A DNA stretch of 64,000 nucleotides from Hymenobacter sp. ISL-91 (GCF_018613725.1 NZ_JAGGPS010000019.1:1-64000); one strand, 5' to 3'; positions 25,637 through 34,869 are shown, counted from the stretch's first letter. Made by a program: numbers and translations. The notes: generated by a model from the letters alone, not told the origin.

Positions 25637-25786
25637 GAAGCTGTTTACAAAGCCGTCAATGGTTGCGAAACTGTCATGCTGAGCTTGCCGAAGCATCTCT
25701 ACTGCTTCGTAGCAGTCGTTCAACGAAACGGTAGAGATGCTTCGGCAAGCTCAGCATGACGTTCTTCCGACTTTGTAAACAGCTTC
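25637..25786. repeat. 150-bp inverted-repeat element, copy 1
   Basis: The terminal inverted repeats are perfect over 16 bp (25637-25652 GAAGCTGTTTACAAAG with 25771-25786). An inner palindrome begins TCATGCTGAGCTTGCC and includes GAAGCATCTCTAC. The loop contains CGTTCAACGAA. The total length is 150 bp, the same as copies at 49993 and 55255. No open frame of note is inside. The rest of this 350-bp gene-free stretch (25787-25914) holds an 18-bp palindrome, ATTGGTTTCCAAACCAAT (25813-25830). Confidence 0.9.
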
Positions 25787-25914
25787 ATTCTATTCGTAAG
25801 CCCCGTTCAACTATTGGTTTCCAAACCAATGGCAGCCCGATTTTACCGCTCCTAAATCACCAAGAAGCGCTTCTGCCTTTTCCTATCCGGGTAAGGGCCA
25901 CACGAACTGATGAC

Positions 25915-26820
25915 TTAAACAACGAGTTCGGCCAATACGGCCGTCGAGCCGCCCGTATCGTCGTCGGTTACCAGCAGTAGCTCGAAGCGGCCACGAGCCA
26001 GCTGGCGGCGCACGGCTACGCTTTCCACCTTGCCGAGGTAGGGCCGGCCGTCGGGCCAGAGCAGGCGGGCCAAAGCGGCAGTACCCGCTTTGGGGGGCAG
26101 AACGCCTACAAACGAACCCAGAACAGCCCCGTCGAGCACGGCGTCGGCCGTGTCTTCTACTGAAGCGGTTACAAACAGCCGGCCCGCAAACCAGGCGGCT
26201 CCCGAGAAACCGGCCGGCTTCCCATTAATAGCTGGCAGCTGAAAACGTTGTACCCGCACCGGGGGTGGCAGGGGCTGCCGGCGGTACAGAAAAGCCAATG
26301 TGGCGGCCAGCGGCATCCGAAACATCAGGTTGCCGCCAACGGCGGCCCCTACTGTGCGCTGCAACAGCAACAGCTCGGTTTCGGTAGCGGCAGCGGCCTC
26401 CAGGTTGAGCGTGGCCCCGGCTGGCAGATGCGGCCGCAAGGCCGCGTATAGCCCCGCCATACCTAATGGGTACACGCTGCCGGGCAATTTTTCGGGGCCG
26501 GCCAGCGGCACCCAGTAGCCCTGCTCGCGGGCCGGGGTGGCACCCGAGCCCAAGGCCAGCAGCCCGCTTGCACCATCGGTAGCACAAACAAAAGTCAGGC
26601 ACTCCAGGTCGGGCTTGAGGTGCTTGGGAATGCGCCCCTGGCTGAAATGGGCCGTTTCGAACAGTGCCGTGGCCTCGTCGGTGGCCAGTGTGGCCGCATC
26701 GAGCCGGTAAAGCCACGGCGAGTCGTCGCCGATAATATAGAGCGCGTCGCCTATCAGTTCGGCGCCCGAAGCGGAGGGCAGATTAGGCAGAGCAACTTCG
26801 CGCTGAACTATAGCATGCAT
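25915..26820 (-). CDS. Hypothetical beta-propeller-like protein, 301 aa
   Basis: The protein has no signal peptide. It contains repeated strand-turn patterns such as GAELIGDALYIIGDDSPWLYRL, FSGAAWFAGRLFVTASVEDT and KVESVAVRRQLARGRFELLLVTDDDTGGS, which look like propeller blades. It may belong to a small Bacteroidota family (DUF6929 or similar); I cannot confirm the family by eye. The final segment VTDDDTGGS resembles metal-binding loops of SdiA-regulated-type propellers. It lies just downstream (in transcription) of the OmpA-like gene's divergent end, with no shared operon evident. Confidence 0.65.
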   Translation of the reverse strand: MHAIVQREVALPNLPSASGAELIGDALYIIGDDSPWLYRLDAATLATDEATALFETAHFSQGRIPKHLKPDLECLTFVCATDGASGLLALGSGATPAREQGYWVPLAGPEKLPGSVYPLGMAGLYAALRPHLPAGATLNLEAAAATETELLLLQRTVGAAVGGNLMFRMPLAATLAFLYRRQPLPPPVRVQRFQLPAINGKPAGFSGAAWFAGRLFVTASVEDTADAVLDGAVLGSFVGVLPPKAGTAALARLLWPDGRPYLGKVESVAVRRQLARGRFELLLVTDDDTGGSTAVLAELVV

Positions 26821-26867
26821 GGCAGCAATCGGGTAGCGGAGCCGCCGCGCCGGGCGCTCCAGAAGGA

Positions 26868-28925
26868 TTACTTTACAATAGTGAACTCGACACGGCGGTT
26901 GAGCTTACGGGTATTTTCCTGGGCGTTGGAGGCGCGGGGCCGGCTGCCGCCCAAACCAATTGTGCTGATGCGGCGCTCGGCTACCCCCCGGCTCACGAGG
27001 TAGCGCTTCACCTCGTTCACGCGGTCTTCCGACAGCTTCACGTTCAGGTCGGCATTACCCTGGTTATCGGTGTGGCCTTCGAGGCGGATATTCACCATGG
27101 GATTATCCTCGAGGGTGCGGGCCAGACGGTTGAGCTCGGTGTAGGAGGCCGGTAGCAGCGTAAACTTGCCTTGGGCGAAGATGAGCGTCGGCAGCTCTAA
27201 GCTGGAGCCTACGGCAGCCGGCACGAGCGTCAGCTCAACACTGCGTGAGCCGGTCATAGTAATCGTGTCGGTGGCCGTGAGGTAGCCTACGCGGGTGGCC
27301 TGAATGCGGTAACGACCGGGTGGCAGCGTCATCTGGAAGGCGCCCAGCGCTACATCGGTACGGGCAGTGGCATTGAAGAGTAAGTCGTTGCCCAGGCGGT
27401 TTACCTGCACTTGGGTAGCCAGGGCCTTGTTGGTTTTGGCATTGAGCGTGCGGCCCGTGAGCAACGTGCGGGGCGTGGCGGGGGTAGGCGTAACCGCGGC
27501 TACCGGCGGGGCCACTACGGTATCGGGGGCGGCGGGCTTGGTACCGGTGGCCGTCCGGAACAGGTCGGCGGGGCCGTTTACCGAGGCAGTAGAGGAGAAA
27601 AACGCCTGTTTCTCATCCGCCGACAGGCTCAGATAGGCATTGAAGCCTGGCCCATTGATGGGAAAACCCAGGTTGCGCGGCTCGGTCCAGTTGGTCCAGG
27701 AGTCATCGAGGCGGGTGCTCACGAAAATATCGGCGCCCCCGTACCCGGCATGGCCATACGAGCTGAAGTACAACGTTTTGCCGTCAGCTGCCAGCCAGGG
27801 GGCGAAATCGAAGCCCGGCGAGTTGATGACGGCCCCCAGGTTGAGCGGCTGGGTCCAGAGGCCGCTGGGCGTGGGCCGGCTCACGTACAGGTCGTTAGCT
27901 CCTTCTGAGTCGCTGCGCTCCAGGCTCAGCAGCAAAATCTGCTCATCGGGGCTCATGAAGAAACCGGTTGCCGGGCCAGCCGAGTAGTAATTGGCCACTT
28001 CCACTTCCTGCGGCCGGTTTTTCTTGGCCGACACGTTGCGCGGCACCTTGCTCAGGCCCGCATCCTGAAACGAGCCGTCGCGCCCGTAGCTGCCGCGCAC
28101 TATCAGGGCCCGGCCCTCCTCTACGATGCTCATCACGCCGTTGTGCTGGCTGGTATTGAGCACATCGAAGCGGGTAGCCGGGGCCCAGGTGCGGCCGTTG
28201 TTGGCCGAGGTACTCACCCAGATGTCGCCCGACTCAGTTACCCCTTCGGTGTTGCCAGCGAAGCGGGTGCGGCTGAAGTACAGCGTATTGCCATCGGGCG
28301 CTACAATGGGCTGCAGTTCGTTGCCGGCGGGCGTGTTCAGGCTCAGTAGCGGCTCGGGTACGCCAAAGCCGGGTAGCGAGGGGTCCAGGTTCAGGCGCAG
28401 CTTAAACAGCTTCCACTGCTGCGAGGCACGGTTCTGGGGTTTCTGGCCCACCACGGGTGTGCCGTTAAACTTGTCGGCCGCCGCCAGCGAAGCGCACTTG
28501 TCGTTGCCCCGGCTAACCAGCATAAAACTACCCAGCGGCCCCGAAGGCACCAGTTTCCATTGCTGGTAGAAGCTGCCGTCCCAGGGGCGCTGGCTCAGGG
28601 GCGCGTTTTCTTCAGGACCAGTGAGGGTAAGGCACTGGCCGGTATGGCGCACGACAATCCGGAAGAACTCGCTGCCCGCCGAAGCCGGCACAAAGCGCCA
28701 CTGCTGGCTGTCGGTGTGGGTGAACTCCCATTGCACGGCGGCGGCCCCGGCTTCGGCCGAAGCATTGGTAATATCGAGCGAACGGCCGCTGCTACGCGCC
28801 ACTACCCCATACCAGGCCGACGCATCGGGCAGTAGCGGGCCGCCCGGCTGGGCCTGGGCGCTGGCCGACAGCACAAAAAACAAGGAAACAAACCAGGTGG
28901 TCCGGCAAAGCAAAAGCTGAATCAT
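26868..28925 (-). CDS. Ricin-lectin / PD40-propeller / OmpA-like outer-membrane-associated protein
   Basis: The 685-aa protein starts at the ATG at 28925 and has a signal peptide (about 1-26, ending AQA). A ricin-type beta-trefoil follows (about 30-165, with repeats such as QQWRFVPAS and QQWKLVPSG). Next comes a PD40/WD40-like propeller (about 185-470, with EQILLLSLERSD and DGKTLYFSSYGHAGYGGADIF). Then a carboxypeptidase-regulatory domain (about 500-570, GRTLNAKTNKAL) and an OmpA peptidoglycan-binding domain (about 580-685, NIRLEGHTDNQGNADLN). OmpA-PD40 proteins occur in Bacteroidota envelope and type IX secretion loci; the N-terminal lectin is unusual. It probably tethers a carbohydrate-binding propeller to peptidoglycan. 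Confidence 0.88.
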   Translation of the reverse strand: MIQLLLCRTTWFVSLFFVLSASAQAQPGGPLLPDASAWYGVVARSSGRSLDITNASAEAGAAAVQWEFTHTDSQQWRFVPASAGSEFFRIVVRHTGQCLTLTGPEENAPLSQRPWDGSFYQQWKLVPSGPLGSFMLVSRGNDKCASLAAADKFNGTPVVGQKPQNRASQQWKLFKLRLNLDPSLPGFGVPEPLLSLNTPAGNELQPIVAPDGNTLYFSRTRFAGNTEGVTESGDIWVSTSANNGRTWAPATRFDVLNTSQHNGVMSIVEEGRALIVRGSYGRDGSFQDAGLSKVPRNVSAKKNRPQEVEVANYYSAGPATGFFMSPDEQILLLSLERSDSEGANDLYVSRPTPSGLWTQPLNLGAVINSPGFDFAPWLAADGKTLYFSSYGHAGYGGADIFVSTRLDDSWTNWTEPRNLGFPINGPGFNAYLSLSADEKQAFFSSTASVNGPADLFRTATGTKPAAPDTVVAPPVAAVTPTPATPRTLLTGRTLNAKTNKALATQVQVNRLGNDLLFNATARTDVALGAFQMTLPPGRYRIQATRVGYLTATDTITMTGSRSVELTLVPAAVGSSLELPTLIFAQGKFTLLPASYTELNRLARTLEDNPMVNIRLEGHTDNQGNADLNVKLSEDRVNEVKRYLVSRGVAERRISTIGLGGSRPRASNAQENTRKLNRRVEFTIVK

Positions 28926-29083
28926 GCACACAAAACGATGAACGAGCCGGCAAGTTACCCCATTTGCCGGGCTGCCTGCCTGTGCCCCCAACATCCCCCC
29001 CAACACCAGGGCACCACGCCTCCCAACGGAAGCACGGTGCCGGTTTACCAGGTTCAACCACCTGAGTAAGGGTTAGCGCGTGG

Positions 29084-29275
29084 CTAGTTGTTGTGCATAT
29101 ACTTGAAGCGCACGAACCGCTCGTTCTCGTAAATGGCCGCAAAATGGCCACCGGGAGTTGGGTTTTCGACTTTGCGTGGAGCAGACTTACGGTTGGTGGT
29201 AGCAGTGGCGGCGGCATGAGACCCAGCACTCATTGCTGGTACGTGGCAAATGAAGGAGAGAATTTTCGACGACAT
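29084..29275 (-). CDS. Possible small basic protein, 63 aa
   Basis: A short open frame from the ATG at 29275 encodes a basic protein (RKSAPRKVENPTPGGHFAAI, ending FVRFKYMHNN). A second ATG at residue 15 is possible. There is no strong family signal and no clear -7 element close upstream. It is the only reasonable coding frame between 28926 and 29665, and I give it limited trust. Confidence 0.35.
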   Translation of the reverse strand: MSSKILSFICHVPAMSAGSHAAATATTNRKSAPRKVENPTPGGHFAAIYENERFVRFKYMHNN

Positions 29276-29580
29276 GGCAGCAGAAAGTTTATATGAGCAG
29301 AGACGTAACAGAGGAGTATTCTCGGCGGCTGAGGGTACCGTCGCCTGCAGAAAACGACGTTAGAGTGGCACCTTACAACATGACGATAGCTTTATTCAAT
29401 TGAATGATACCAAGGTACATTTTTTATTGGTAAAATCTAAAACATCCTGCAAATACCCTGAAAAATACGTGGCAGCACGTAGGCGCGGTACTGCATCAGC
29501 TGCCAAAACAGCTTACCCTATGATTGTTGCACCGCAACTCTACGGAGCAGCAAGGAGGTAGCCCCCAGGCACAATACAGC
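29276..29580. other. Gene-free stretch before the LuxR regulator's terminator
   Basis: This region has no coding frame I believe. It holds an AT-rich part (29385-29450) with the palindrome TTCAATTGAA (29394-29403) and a minus-strand near-consensus TACCTTGG. I see no operator with clear symmetry otherwise. Confidence 0.5.
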
Positions 29581-29646
29581 CAAAACACCCGCCCTGCAAC
29601 CCCATATCTTCTTTGGAAGGTGAGCGGTTGCGGGGCGGGTGTTTTG
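29581..29646 (-). terminator. Terminator of the LuxR-type regulator gene
   Basis: A 21-bp stem with one G-U pair (29581-29601 with 29626-29646), with an A-run on one side and a T-run on the other, begins 20 bp beyond the stop at 29666. Confidence 0.9.
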
Positions 29647-29665
29647 GTAGGTGGCTTGGTAGCAG

Positions 29666-30334
29666 CTACGTTAGCAGGTTGTGGCGGATAGCATATTGAA
29701 TCAGCCCCACCACTGATTTGGAGTTGGTTTTTGCCAGCAGGTTGCGGCGGTGGGTTTCCACTGTTCGTTCGCTGATGAACAGGGCCTCGGCTATTTCCAG
29801 ATTGGAGTGTTCGCGGGCCACGAGCTGCAGAATTTCCCGCTCGCGTGGGGTGATGGCAGGCGGGCGCACGGCCTCCAAGCCGGCAGCAATCTGCTGGCTT
29901 TGGAGCAATGTATCGGCTACATCCTGGCTGAAGTAGGTGCCACCCGCAGCTACCTGCCTGATGGCCGTGCTCAGTTCGGTGCGGGTGGCCGTTTTGAGCA
30001 CGTAGCCCGCCCCACCGGCCTCCAGCACTTCGGCAACTGTAGTATGGTCATGAAACATGCTCAGGGCCAGCACGCGCACATCGGGCCAACCCGCCCGAAT
30101 GGCACGGGCCAGCTCGATGCCACTCATACCGGGCATGCTCAGGTCGAGCAGAACCACGCGCACATGCGGGTGAATTTTGAGTAGTTCCAGCGCCTGCACC
30201 CCACCATTGGCTTGGGCCACCACCTGTAAATCAGCCTCGGGCAGCAGCATCTGACGGATGCCCTCCATTATCATCGGATGATCATCTACCAACAATAAGC
30301 TGATAATAGCTTCAGAAACAGGCAAAGCAGACAT
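29666..30334 (-). CDS. NarL/LuxR-family response regulator
   Basis: The 222-aa protein has a receiver domain (about 10-130: LLLVDDHPMIMEGIRQML, phospho-acceptor Asp in VVLLDLSMPG, the conserved Lys in YVLKTATRTEL) and a C-terminal LuxR helix-turn-helix (about 155-220: LTPRE-like ITPREREILQLVAREHSN, ALFISERTVETHRRNLLAKT). It is an orphan here; no histidine kinase is adjacent. In Bacteroidota its partner is often a kinase elsewhere with tetratricopeptide repeats. A strong terminator follows. Confidence 0.93.
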   Translation of the reverse strand: MSALPVSEAIISLLLVDDHPMIMEGIRQMLLPEADLQVVAQANGGVQALELLKIHPHVRVVLLDLSMPGMSGIELARAIRAGWPDVRVLALSMFHDHTTVAEVLEAGGAGYVLKTATRTELSTAIRQVAAGGTYFSQDVADTLLQSQQIAAGLEAVRPPAITPREREILQLVAREHSNLEIAEALFISERTVETHRRNLLAKTNSKSVVGLIQYAIRHNLLT

Positions 30335-30676
30335 AAAATAAGACCTATGTAAAAGCAGGCCGCAGATATAGAATGCGAGCTGCAGAACGGTGGAGCAAAG
30401 CTTCGGCCTGGCATACCGAGAACTACAGCCACCCGCACTTAAGAAAGCTATACAGTAAGCTAATGCCCCGCTTGGTGCGTGCTACATTCCATCTGCCTAT
30501 ACGACCATACGAAACCCGGGGCTGTTGTAACGGGCCTGGGCTATAGGAAAGATACGTAAATCCGGGTGGGCGAACATGGGGTGAGGCCGTGCCTGGCAAC
30601 ATGACCGGGGCAATGGCAGTAAAGCAGAGAACTGCTGCTACTTTATTTTTCTCACCCGATTCTCACACATCTTCTT
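30335..30676. other. Gene-free divergent intergenic region
   Basis: This 342-bp region separates the divergent LuxR-type gene and the HVA1-like gene and should hold both promoters. I see no perfect TAnnTTTG in the right orientation and no repeat element. Confidence 0.5.
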
Positions 30677-30886
30677 ATGCGCAAAGGCACTCAAGTAAGC
30701 TGGAAATACGGCACCGGTACGGCCACCGGCAAAATCGAGGAAACCTATAGGGAATCCGTCAGCCGTAAAATCAAGGGGGCCGAAATCACCCGGAATGGCA
30801 CGCCCGAAAACCCCGCCTACCTCATCGTGCAGGAAAACGGCGACAAAGTGCTCAAGCTGAAAAGCGAAGTGACGGCTGCCTCTTAG
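30677..30886 (+). CDS. Small HVA1/Tudor-like (DUF2945) protein
   Basis: The 69-aa protein matches the short bacterial members of the hypervirulence-associated/DUF2945 family. It begins MRKGTQVSWKYGTGTATGKI, then a positively charged middle and AYLIVQENGDKVLKLKSEV. The fold is a small beta-barrel thought to bind nucleic acid or protein, and the function is unknown. It has its own bidirectional terminator 18 bp downstream. Confidence 0.85.
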   Translation: MRKGTQVSWKYGTGTATGKIEETYRESVSRKIKGAEITRNGTPENPAYLIVQENGDKVLKLKSEVTAAS

Positions 30887-30903
30887 CACCGTTGGCGGCG
30901 CCC

Positions 30904-30947
30904 AACGCAAAAGCCCCGTCAGGAAATTCTGACGGGGCTTTTGCGTT
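30904..30947. terminator. Bidirectional terminator between convergent genes
   Basis: A perfect 19-bp stem (30904-30922 with 30929-30947) has a 6-nt loop and T-rich flanks. It serves the HVA1-like gene (plus) and the permease (minus). Confidence 0.93.
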
Positions 30948-30970
30948 GTTTAAAACCGTTGGACAGGTTT

Positions 30971-32551
30971 CTAGAGGTTGTCTTTATCGGGCTTGATGAA
31001 AGCTTCCTCGTCTATTTCGGTGGGCACTACCACCACGCCCTTCTGGAGCATAGAGTTGCGCTTGCCATACAGGAAATACACAACAAAGCCCAGCACCATC
31101 CAGATGGCCGCTACTTCCAGCGTGGCAATGTCGAGGCCGATGATAAGGGCCGAACACACAACCGCACCCATGATGGGTACCAGCGGGAAGCTTGCTGACG
31201 AGAGAGGGGCCCGGAACGGACGCGGCTGCTCGGGGTTCGACTTACGCATGATCCATACGCCCAGGCTTACCAGCACAAAGGCCAGCAACGTACCGAACGA
31301 GGTCAGGTCGCCGGCGAGGTTGCCGGGCACGAAAGCTGCAAACAGGCCCACGAACAGCATCAGGATGAGGTTGGATTTGTAGGGCGTGTTGAAGCGCGGG
31401 TGCAGTTCGGAGAAAGCCTTAGGCATCAGCCCGTCTTTGGCCATCGAGAAGAAAACCCGGCTCTGCCCCATCAGCATAACCAGCATAACCGACGTGAAGC
31501 CCAGCAGGATACCCACCGTAATGGCTGTGGCCAGCCAGCCGTAGCCGGTCATGTGCGCGCTAATGGCGTAGCTTACCGAGGCCTCTCCGCCCACGGCCGG
31601 ATCAGCAAATTCGCGCCAGTTGGCCACGCCCGTCAGCACGTGCCCGAACAGGATGTAGAGGACAGTACAAAGCGCCAGCGAGCCAAGAATACCGATAGGC
31701 ATGTCGCGCTTGGGGTTACGGGCTTCCTGCGCAGCCGTACTTACGGCGTCGAAACCAATAAAGGCGAAGAACACGATGCCCGCGCCGCCCAGAATGCCGC
31801 CCCAGCCGTGTTTGTTCCAGCCTTCGTAGGTGCGCACCACCTCACCGGCAGCGTTTTTCACTACGGCATCGGCCGGAATCAGGTAAGGTTCGTGGTTGGC
31901 GGGGTCGATGAACTGCCAGCCCACGCCGATGAAGACAATAACGATGAGCACTTTCAGCACCACAATGATGGCGTTGAACATGGCCGACTCCTGCGTGCCT
32001 TTCACCAGCAACAGGCTCAGGGCCACAATGATAAGCAGCGCCGGCAGGTTGATAATGCCCTGCTGGGCCACTCCGTCAATCACGGCGCGCTCCAGGGGCG
32101 AGTGGCTCAGACTATACGGTATGGCCGTCCCAAACGTCTCCAGCAGCTTGTTTAGGTACTCGCTCCAGGCAATGGACACGGTAGCCGCCCCCAGGGCGTA
32201 TTCCATGATGAGTGCCCAACCGATAATCCAGGCCACCAACTCGCCCATCGTAGTATAGGCGTAGGTGTAAGCCGAGCCGGCAATGGGAATCATGGCGGCA
32301 AACTCGGCGTAGCACAGGCCGGCGAAAACGCAACCAAAGGCAGCCAGCACAAATGCCAGCGTTACGCCCGGGCCGGAGGCCTGCGCAGCAGCAGCGGCAG
32401 TGCGCACAAACAGGCCCGCTCCGATGATAGCGCCCACGCCCAGGGCTACCAGATTGCCCGCGCCCAGCGTCCGTTGCAGGGTGCCGTGCCCGGTGGAGTT
32501 GGCCTCGCCCAGGAGCACGGCCAGCGGTTTTTTGGCGAAAACATTTGCCAT
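30971..32551 (-). CDS. APC-superfamily amino-acid permease (cationic amino-acid transporter type)
   Basis: The 526-aa inner-membrane permease has twelve or more hydrophobic helices. It begins with the APC signature GAGNLVALGVGAIIGAGLFV (about 30-49) in the first helix, which forms the substrate site in the LeuT fold. It also has FFAFIGFDAVSTAAQEARNP (about 270-290), typical of the CAT/YfnA branch that carries cationic and other neutral amino acids. The substrate cannot be fixed. It stands alone, with a shared bidirectional terminator at its 3' end and a divergent Spy-like gene upstream. Confidence 0.93.
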   Translation of the reverse strand: MANVFAKKPLAVLLGEANSTGHGTLQRTLGAGNLVALGVGAIIGAGLFVRTAAAAAQASGPGVTLAFVLAAFGCVFAGLCYAEFAAMIPIAGSAYTYAYTTMGELVAWIIGWALIMEYALGAATVSIAWSEYLNKLLETFGTAIPYSLSHSPLERAVIDGVAQQGIINLPALLIIVALSLLLVKGTQESAMFNAIIVVLKVLIVIVFIGVGWQFIDPANHEPYLIPADAVVKNAAGEVVRTYEGWNKHGWGGILGGAGIVFFAFIGFDAVSTAAQEARNPKRDMPIGILGSLALCTVLYILFGHVLTGVANWREFADPAVGGEASVSYAISAHMTGYGWLATAITVGILLGFTSVMLVMLMGQSRVFFSMAKDGLMPKAFSELHPRFNTPYKSNLILMLFVGLFAAFVPGNLAGDLTSFGTLLAFVLVSLGVWIMRKSNPEQPRPFRAPLSSASFPLVPIMGAVVCSALIIGLDIATLEVAAIWMVLGFVVYFLYGKRNSMLQKGVVVVPTEIDEEAFIKPDKDNL

Positions 32552-32757
32552 AGAGGGAAATGAAAATGTAAAGGAGTGAAAAGATGAGATATCAGGTAAG
32601 CGAAATGAACTGCCGCCTCTTTAGAAGGCCCAATATAGGGCGATAATCCGGTTTCGAAGGCCCTGTTTGCCTGCGCAGACAAAAAGCTACCCCCATTAAA
32701 CCTACCGGGCGCACAGGGGTCTATCAGTCGAAAACCAAGTCCACAGACTCCTCTATC

Positions 32758-33168
32758 ATGAAAAAGTTGCTCATTCTACTGGCCGCCGCAGCTCTGTCGG
32801 CCGGCACCGCTACTGCCCAGACTGCCAACCCCACGCCACGCTCTGCCAACGGCCGGCCGGAGCCGGCTACACCTGAACAGCTGGCCGACCGCCTCACCCA
32901 ACAACTTACCCTTTCGGCCGACCAGCGCAAACAAATCGTAATCCTGGAACAGGCCCGCCGCTTAGAAATGCAAACAAGGCGTGGCCAGATGCAGTCTGGC
33001 GGCGACCGAACTGCCATGCGCCAGACTATGCAAACCGCCCGCGACAAGTACGATACTCAGCTCAAGAGCATTCTCACGGCCGACCAGTACAGCCAGTACA
33101 CCCAGTTGCGTGAGGAGCGCGCCGACAACCGGGGCAGCCGGAAAATGAAGATGAAGACTAAAGGCTAA
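32758..33168 (+). CDS. Exported Spy/CpxP-like or LTXXQ-type helical protein
   Basis: The 136-aa protein has a signal peptide (about 1-20, ending ATAQ). The mature part is helical and rich in Gln, Arg and Met (LTLSADQRKQIVILEQARRLEMQTRRGQMQ, and a second SILTADQYSQY segment). This pattern of L-T-x-x-Q with spaced Gln and Arg is that of periplasmic stress chaperones of the Spy family. The tail is strongly basic (KMKMKTKG). The exact role is inferred. A terminator follows the stop. Confidence 0.75.
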   Translation: MKKLLILLAAAALSAGTATAQTANPTPRSANGRPEPATPEQLADRLTQQLTLSADQRKQIVILEQARRLEMQTRRGQMQSGGDRTAMRQTMQTARDKYDTQLKSILTADQYSQYTQLREERADNRGSRKMKMKTKG

Positions 33169-33194
33169 GACCCTGCTTGTAGCCTTGCACCATG

Positions 33195-33227
33195 AAAGCC
33201 CTGAGCCACCCGGTTCGGGGCTTTTTT
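33195..33227 (+). terminator. Terminator after the Spy-like gene
   Basis: A stem of about 14 bp with two G-U pairs (AAGCCC with GGGCTT at its base) is followed by a T-run ending at 33227. Confidence 0.8.
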
Positions 33228-33307
33228 GCGGGCCAACGGCGGCGCTTTAGTAGCAGGTTTTAGGGCCGGTGCGCACAACTTTTACAGCACAGCGCAGTTG
33301 GGTTACG

Positions 33308-33315
33308 TATATTTG
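33308..33315 (+). promoter_or_regulatory. -7 element of the MBL-rhodanese gene
   Basis: TATATTTG matches TAnnTTTG and lies 65 bp before the start at 33380. No good -33 element is visible. Confidence 0.5.
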
Positions 33316-33379
33316 AAAGTATGCTCCTTTGTAATGGCCGCCTAATGGCCTGGGCACCTTTCACCACACCCAACACCCC

Positions 33380-34753
33380 ATGAGTCCTCTGCCCAGTAGT
33401 ACCGGCTCGGTACAAATTCAGCAGTTTTACGATAAAGGCCTGGCCCACGCGAGCTACGCCATCCGCAGCGAAGGCCAGATTGCCCTCATCGACCCCGCCC
33501 GCGACCCGCAGCCCTACTACGATTTCGCCGATGAGCACGAGGCCCGCATTGTGGCCATCATCGAAACCCACCCCCACGCCGATTTTGTTAGTTCGCACCT
33601 CGAAATAGCGCAGGAAACCGGGGCTCCCATCTATATCAGCCGACTGGCCCAGGCCAGCTACCCCCACCAGACTTTCGACGACGGCCAGCGCATTGTGGTC
33701 GGCACCGTTGAGCTGCACGCGCTCAACACGCCCGGCCACTCGCCCGACTCTATTAGTATCCTGCTGATGGATGAGATGGCCCAGACCCGGGCCGTTTTTA
33801 CCGGCGACACGCTGTTTGTGGGCGACGTAGGCCGACCCGATTTGCGCGAGTCCGACGCGGTAGGCGGGCACAGCCGCGAGTCGTTGGCGGCCCAGCTTTA
33901 CCAAAGCACCCGTCAGAAGCTGATGACGCTGCCTGCCTCTACCAAGGTATACCCGGCCCACGGCCCCGGCTCGCTGTGCGGCAAAACCACCAGCCCCGAC
34001 CTCGACTCCACCATCGGCAAAGAAACCAAAACCAACTACGCCCTGCAGCCCATGAGCGAGGAGGACTTTGTGAAGGCCCTGCTCGAAGATCAGCCGTTCA
34101 TGCCCAAGTACTTCGGCCACAATGTGCTGCTCAACAAGCTGGGGGCCCAGCCCTTCGAAGACAGCATCCGGACGGTACCGCGCCTGCGCGACGAAACTGA
34201 ACTGCTGCCCGGGGTACTCTTAATAGACACCCGTCCGGCCGATGCGTTTCGGGCCGGTCACCTGCCCGGAGCCATTAATTTGATGGATGGAGGCAAGTTT
34301 GAAACATGGCTGGGCTCGATTGTGGGCCCCGACGAGCCGTTCTACCTGCTGGCCGACTCGCAGATTGCCCTCGATGCCATCATTCGTAAAACGGCCAAAA
34401 TCGGCTACGAAACCAACATCAAAGGCGCCCTGCTTGCCCCCCGCGAACAGCCCCACACCAATCCTGCCACCGATGTGGACCGCGTGCGCCAGCACCCTGA
34501 GGAGTTCACCATCGTCGATATCCGCAACCGTACCGAGGCCAAAGAACGGCTGTTCGAAAACGCGCTGGTCATCCCGTTACCCGAGCTGCGCGAGCGAACC
34601 GCCGAAATTCCAACCGACAAGCCCGTGCTGGTACATTGTGCCGGCGGCTACCGCTCGGCGGCCGGTGCCAGCATTGTGCAGGCGGCTTTGCCTGGAATGA
34701 CGGTGTACGATTTATCGGAGGCAGTAACGTCTTTTCAGCCGCTGGTTATGTAA
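33380..34753 (+). CDS. Persulfide-dioxygenase-like metallo-beta-lactamase fused to two rhodanese domains
   Basis: The 457-aa cytosolic protein joins an MBL domain (about 10-235) to a first rhodanese domain (about 270-345) and a second one (about 355-457). The metal motif reads HPHADF (H64, H66, D68), with phenylalanine where most MBL enzymes have the last histidine of HxHxDH. Further ligands lie in TPGHSPDS and FTGDTLFVGDVG. H64, the TPGH histidine and the GD aspartate are the three ligands of mononuclear-iron persulfide dioxygenases. The second rhodanese has the catalytic Cys in VHCAGGYRSA; the first lacks it (LLADSQIA). This suggests persulfide oxidation and sulfur transfer. Confidence 0.87.
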   Translation: MSPLPSSTGSVQIQQFYDKGLAHASYAIRSEGQIALIDPARDPQPYYDFADEHEARIVAIIETHPHADFVSSHLEIAQETGAPIYISRLAQASYPHQTFDDGQRIVVGTVELHALNTPGHSPDSISILLMDEMAQTRAVFTGDTLFVGDVGRPDLRESDAVGGHSRESLAAQLYQSTRQKLMTLPASTKVYPAHGPGSLCGKTTSPDLDSTIGKETKTNYALQPMSEEDFVKALLEDQPFMPKYFGHNVLLNKLGAQPFEDSIRTVPRLRDETELLPGVLLIDTRPADAFRAGHLPGAINLMDGGKFETWLGSIVGPDEPFYLLADSQIALDAIIRKTAKIGYETNIKGALLAPREQPHTNPATDVDRVRQHPEEFTIVDIRNRTEAKERLFENALVIPLPELRERTAEIPTDKPVLVHCAGGYRSAAGASIVQAALPGMTVYDLSEAVTSFQPLVM

Positions 34754-34869
34754 GGCGCTGGCGGGTCTGAGACAAAAAGCACTACCCGCTGCAACCTTTC
34801 GCTACAGTACGATATCTGAGGGTTGAAGCTGCTAAAGCTTTGACTCTCATTTTTTATAGAAGAAACCCT

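Noticed and set aside
25562..25723. 54-residue N-terminal extension of the 92-aa hypothetical protein
   Set aside because: It reads repeat DNA (MLRQAQHD is the translated 150-bp element) and so is not likely to be protein.
29519..29540. Fifth Zur-box candidate (GATTGTTGCA)
   Set aside because: Only one half matches the consensus, and no zinc-related gene is nearby.
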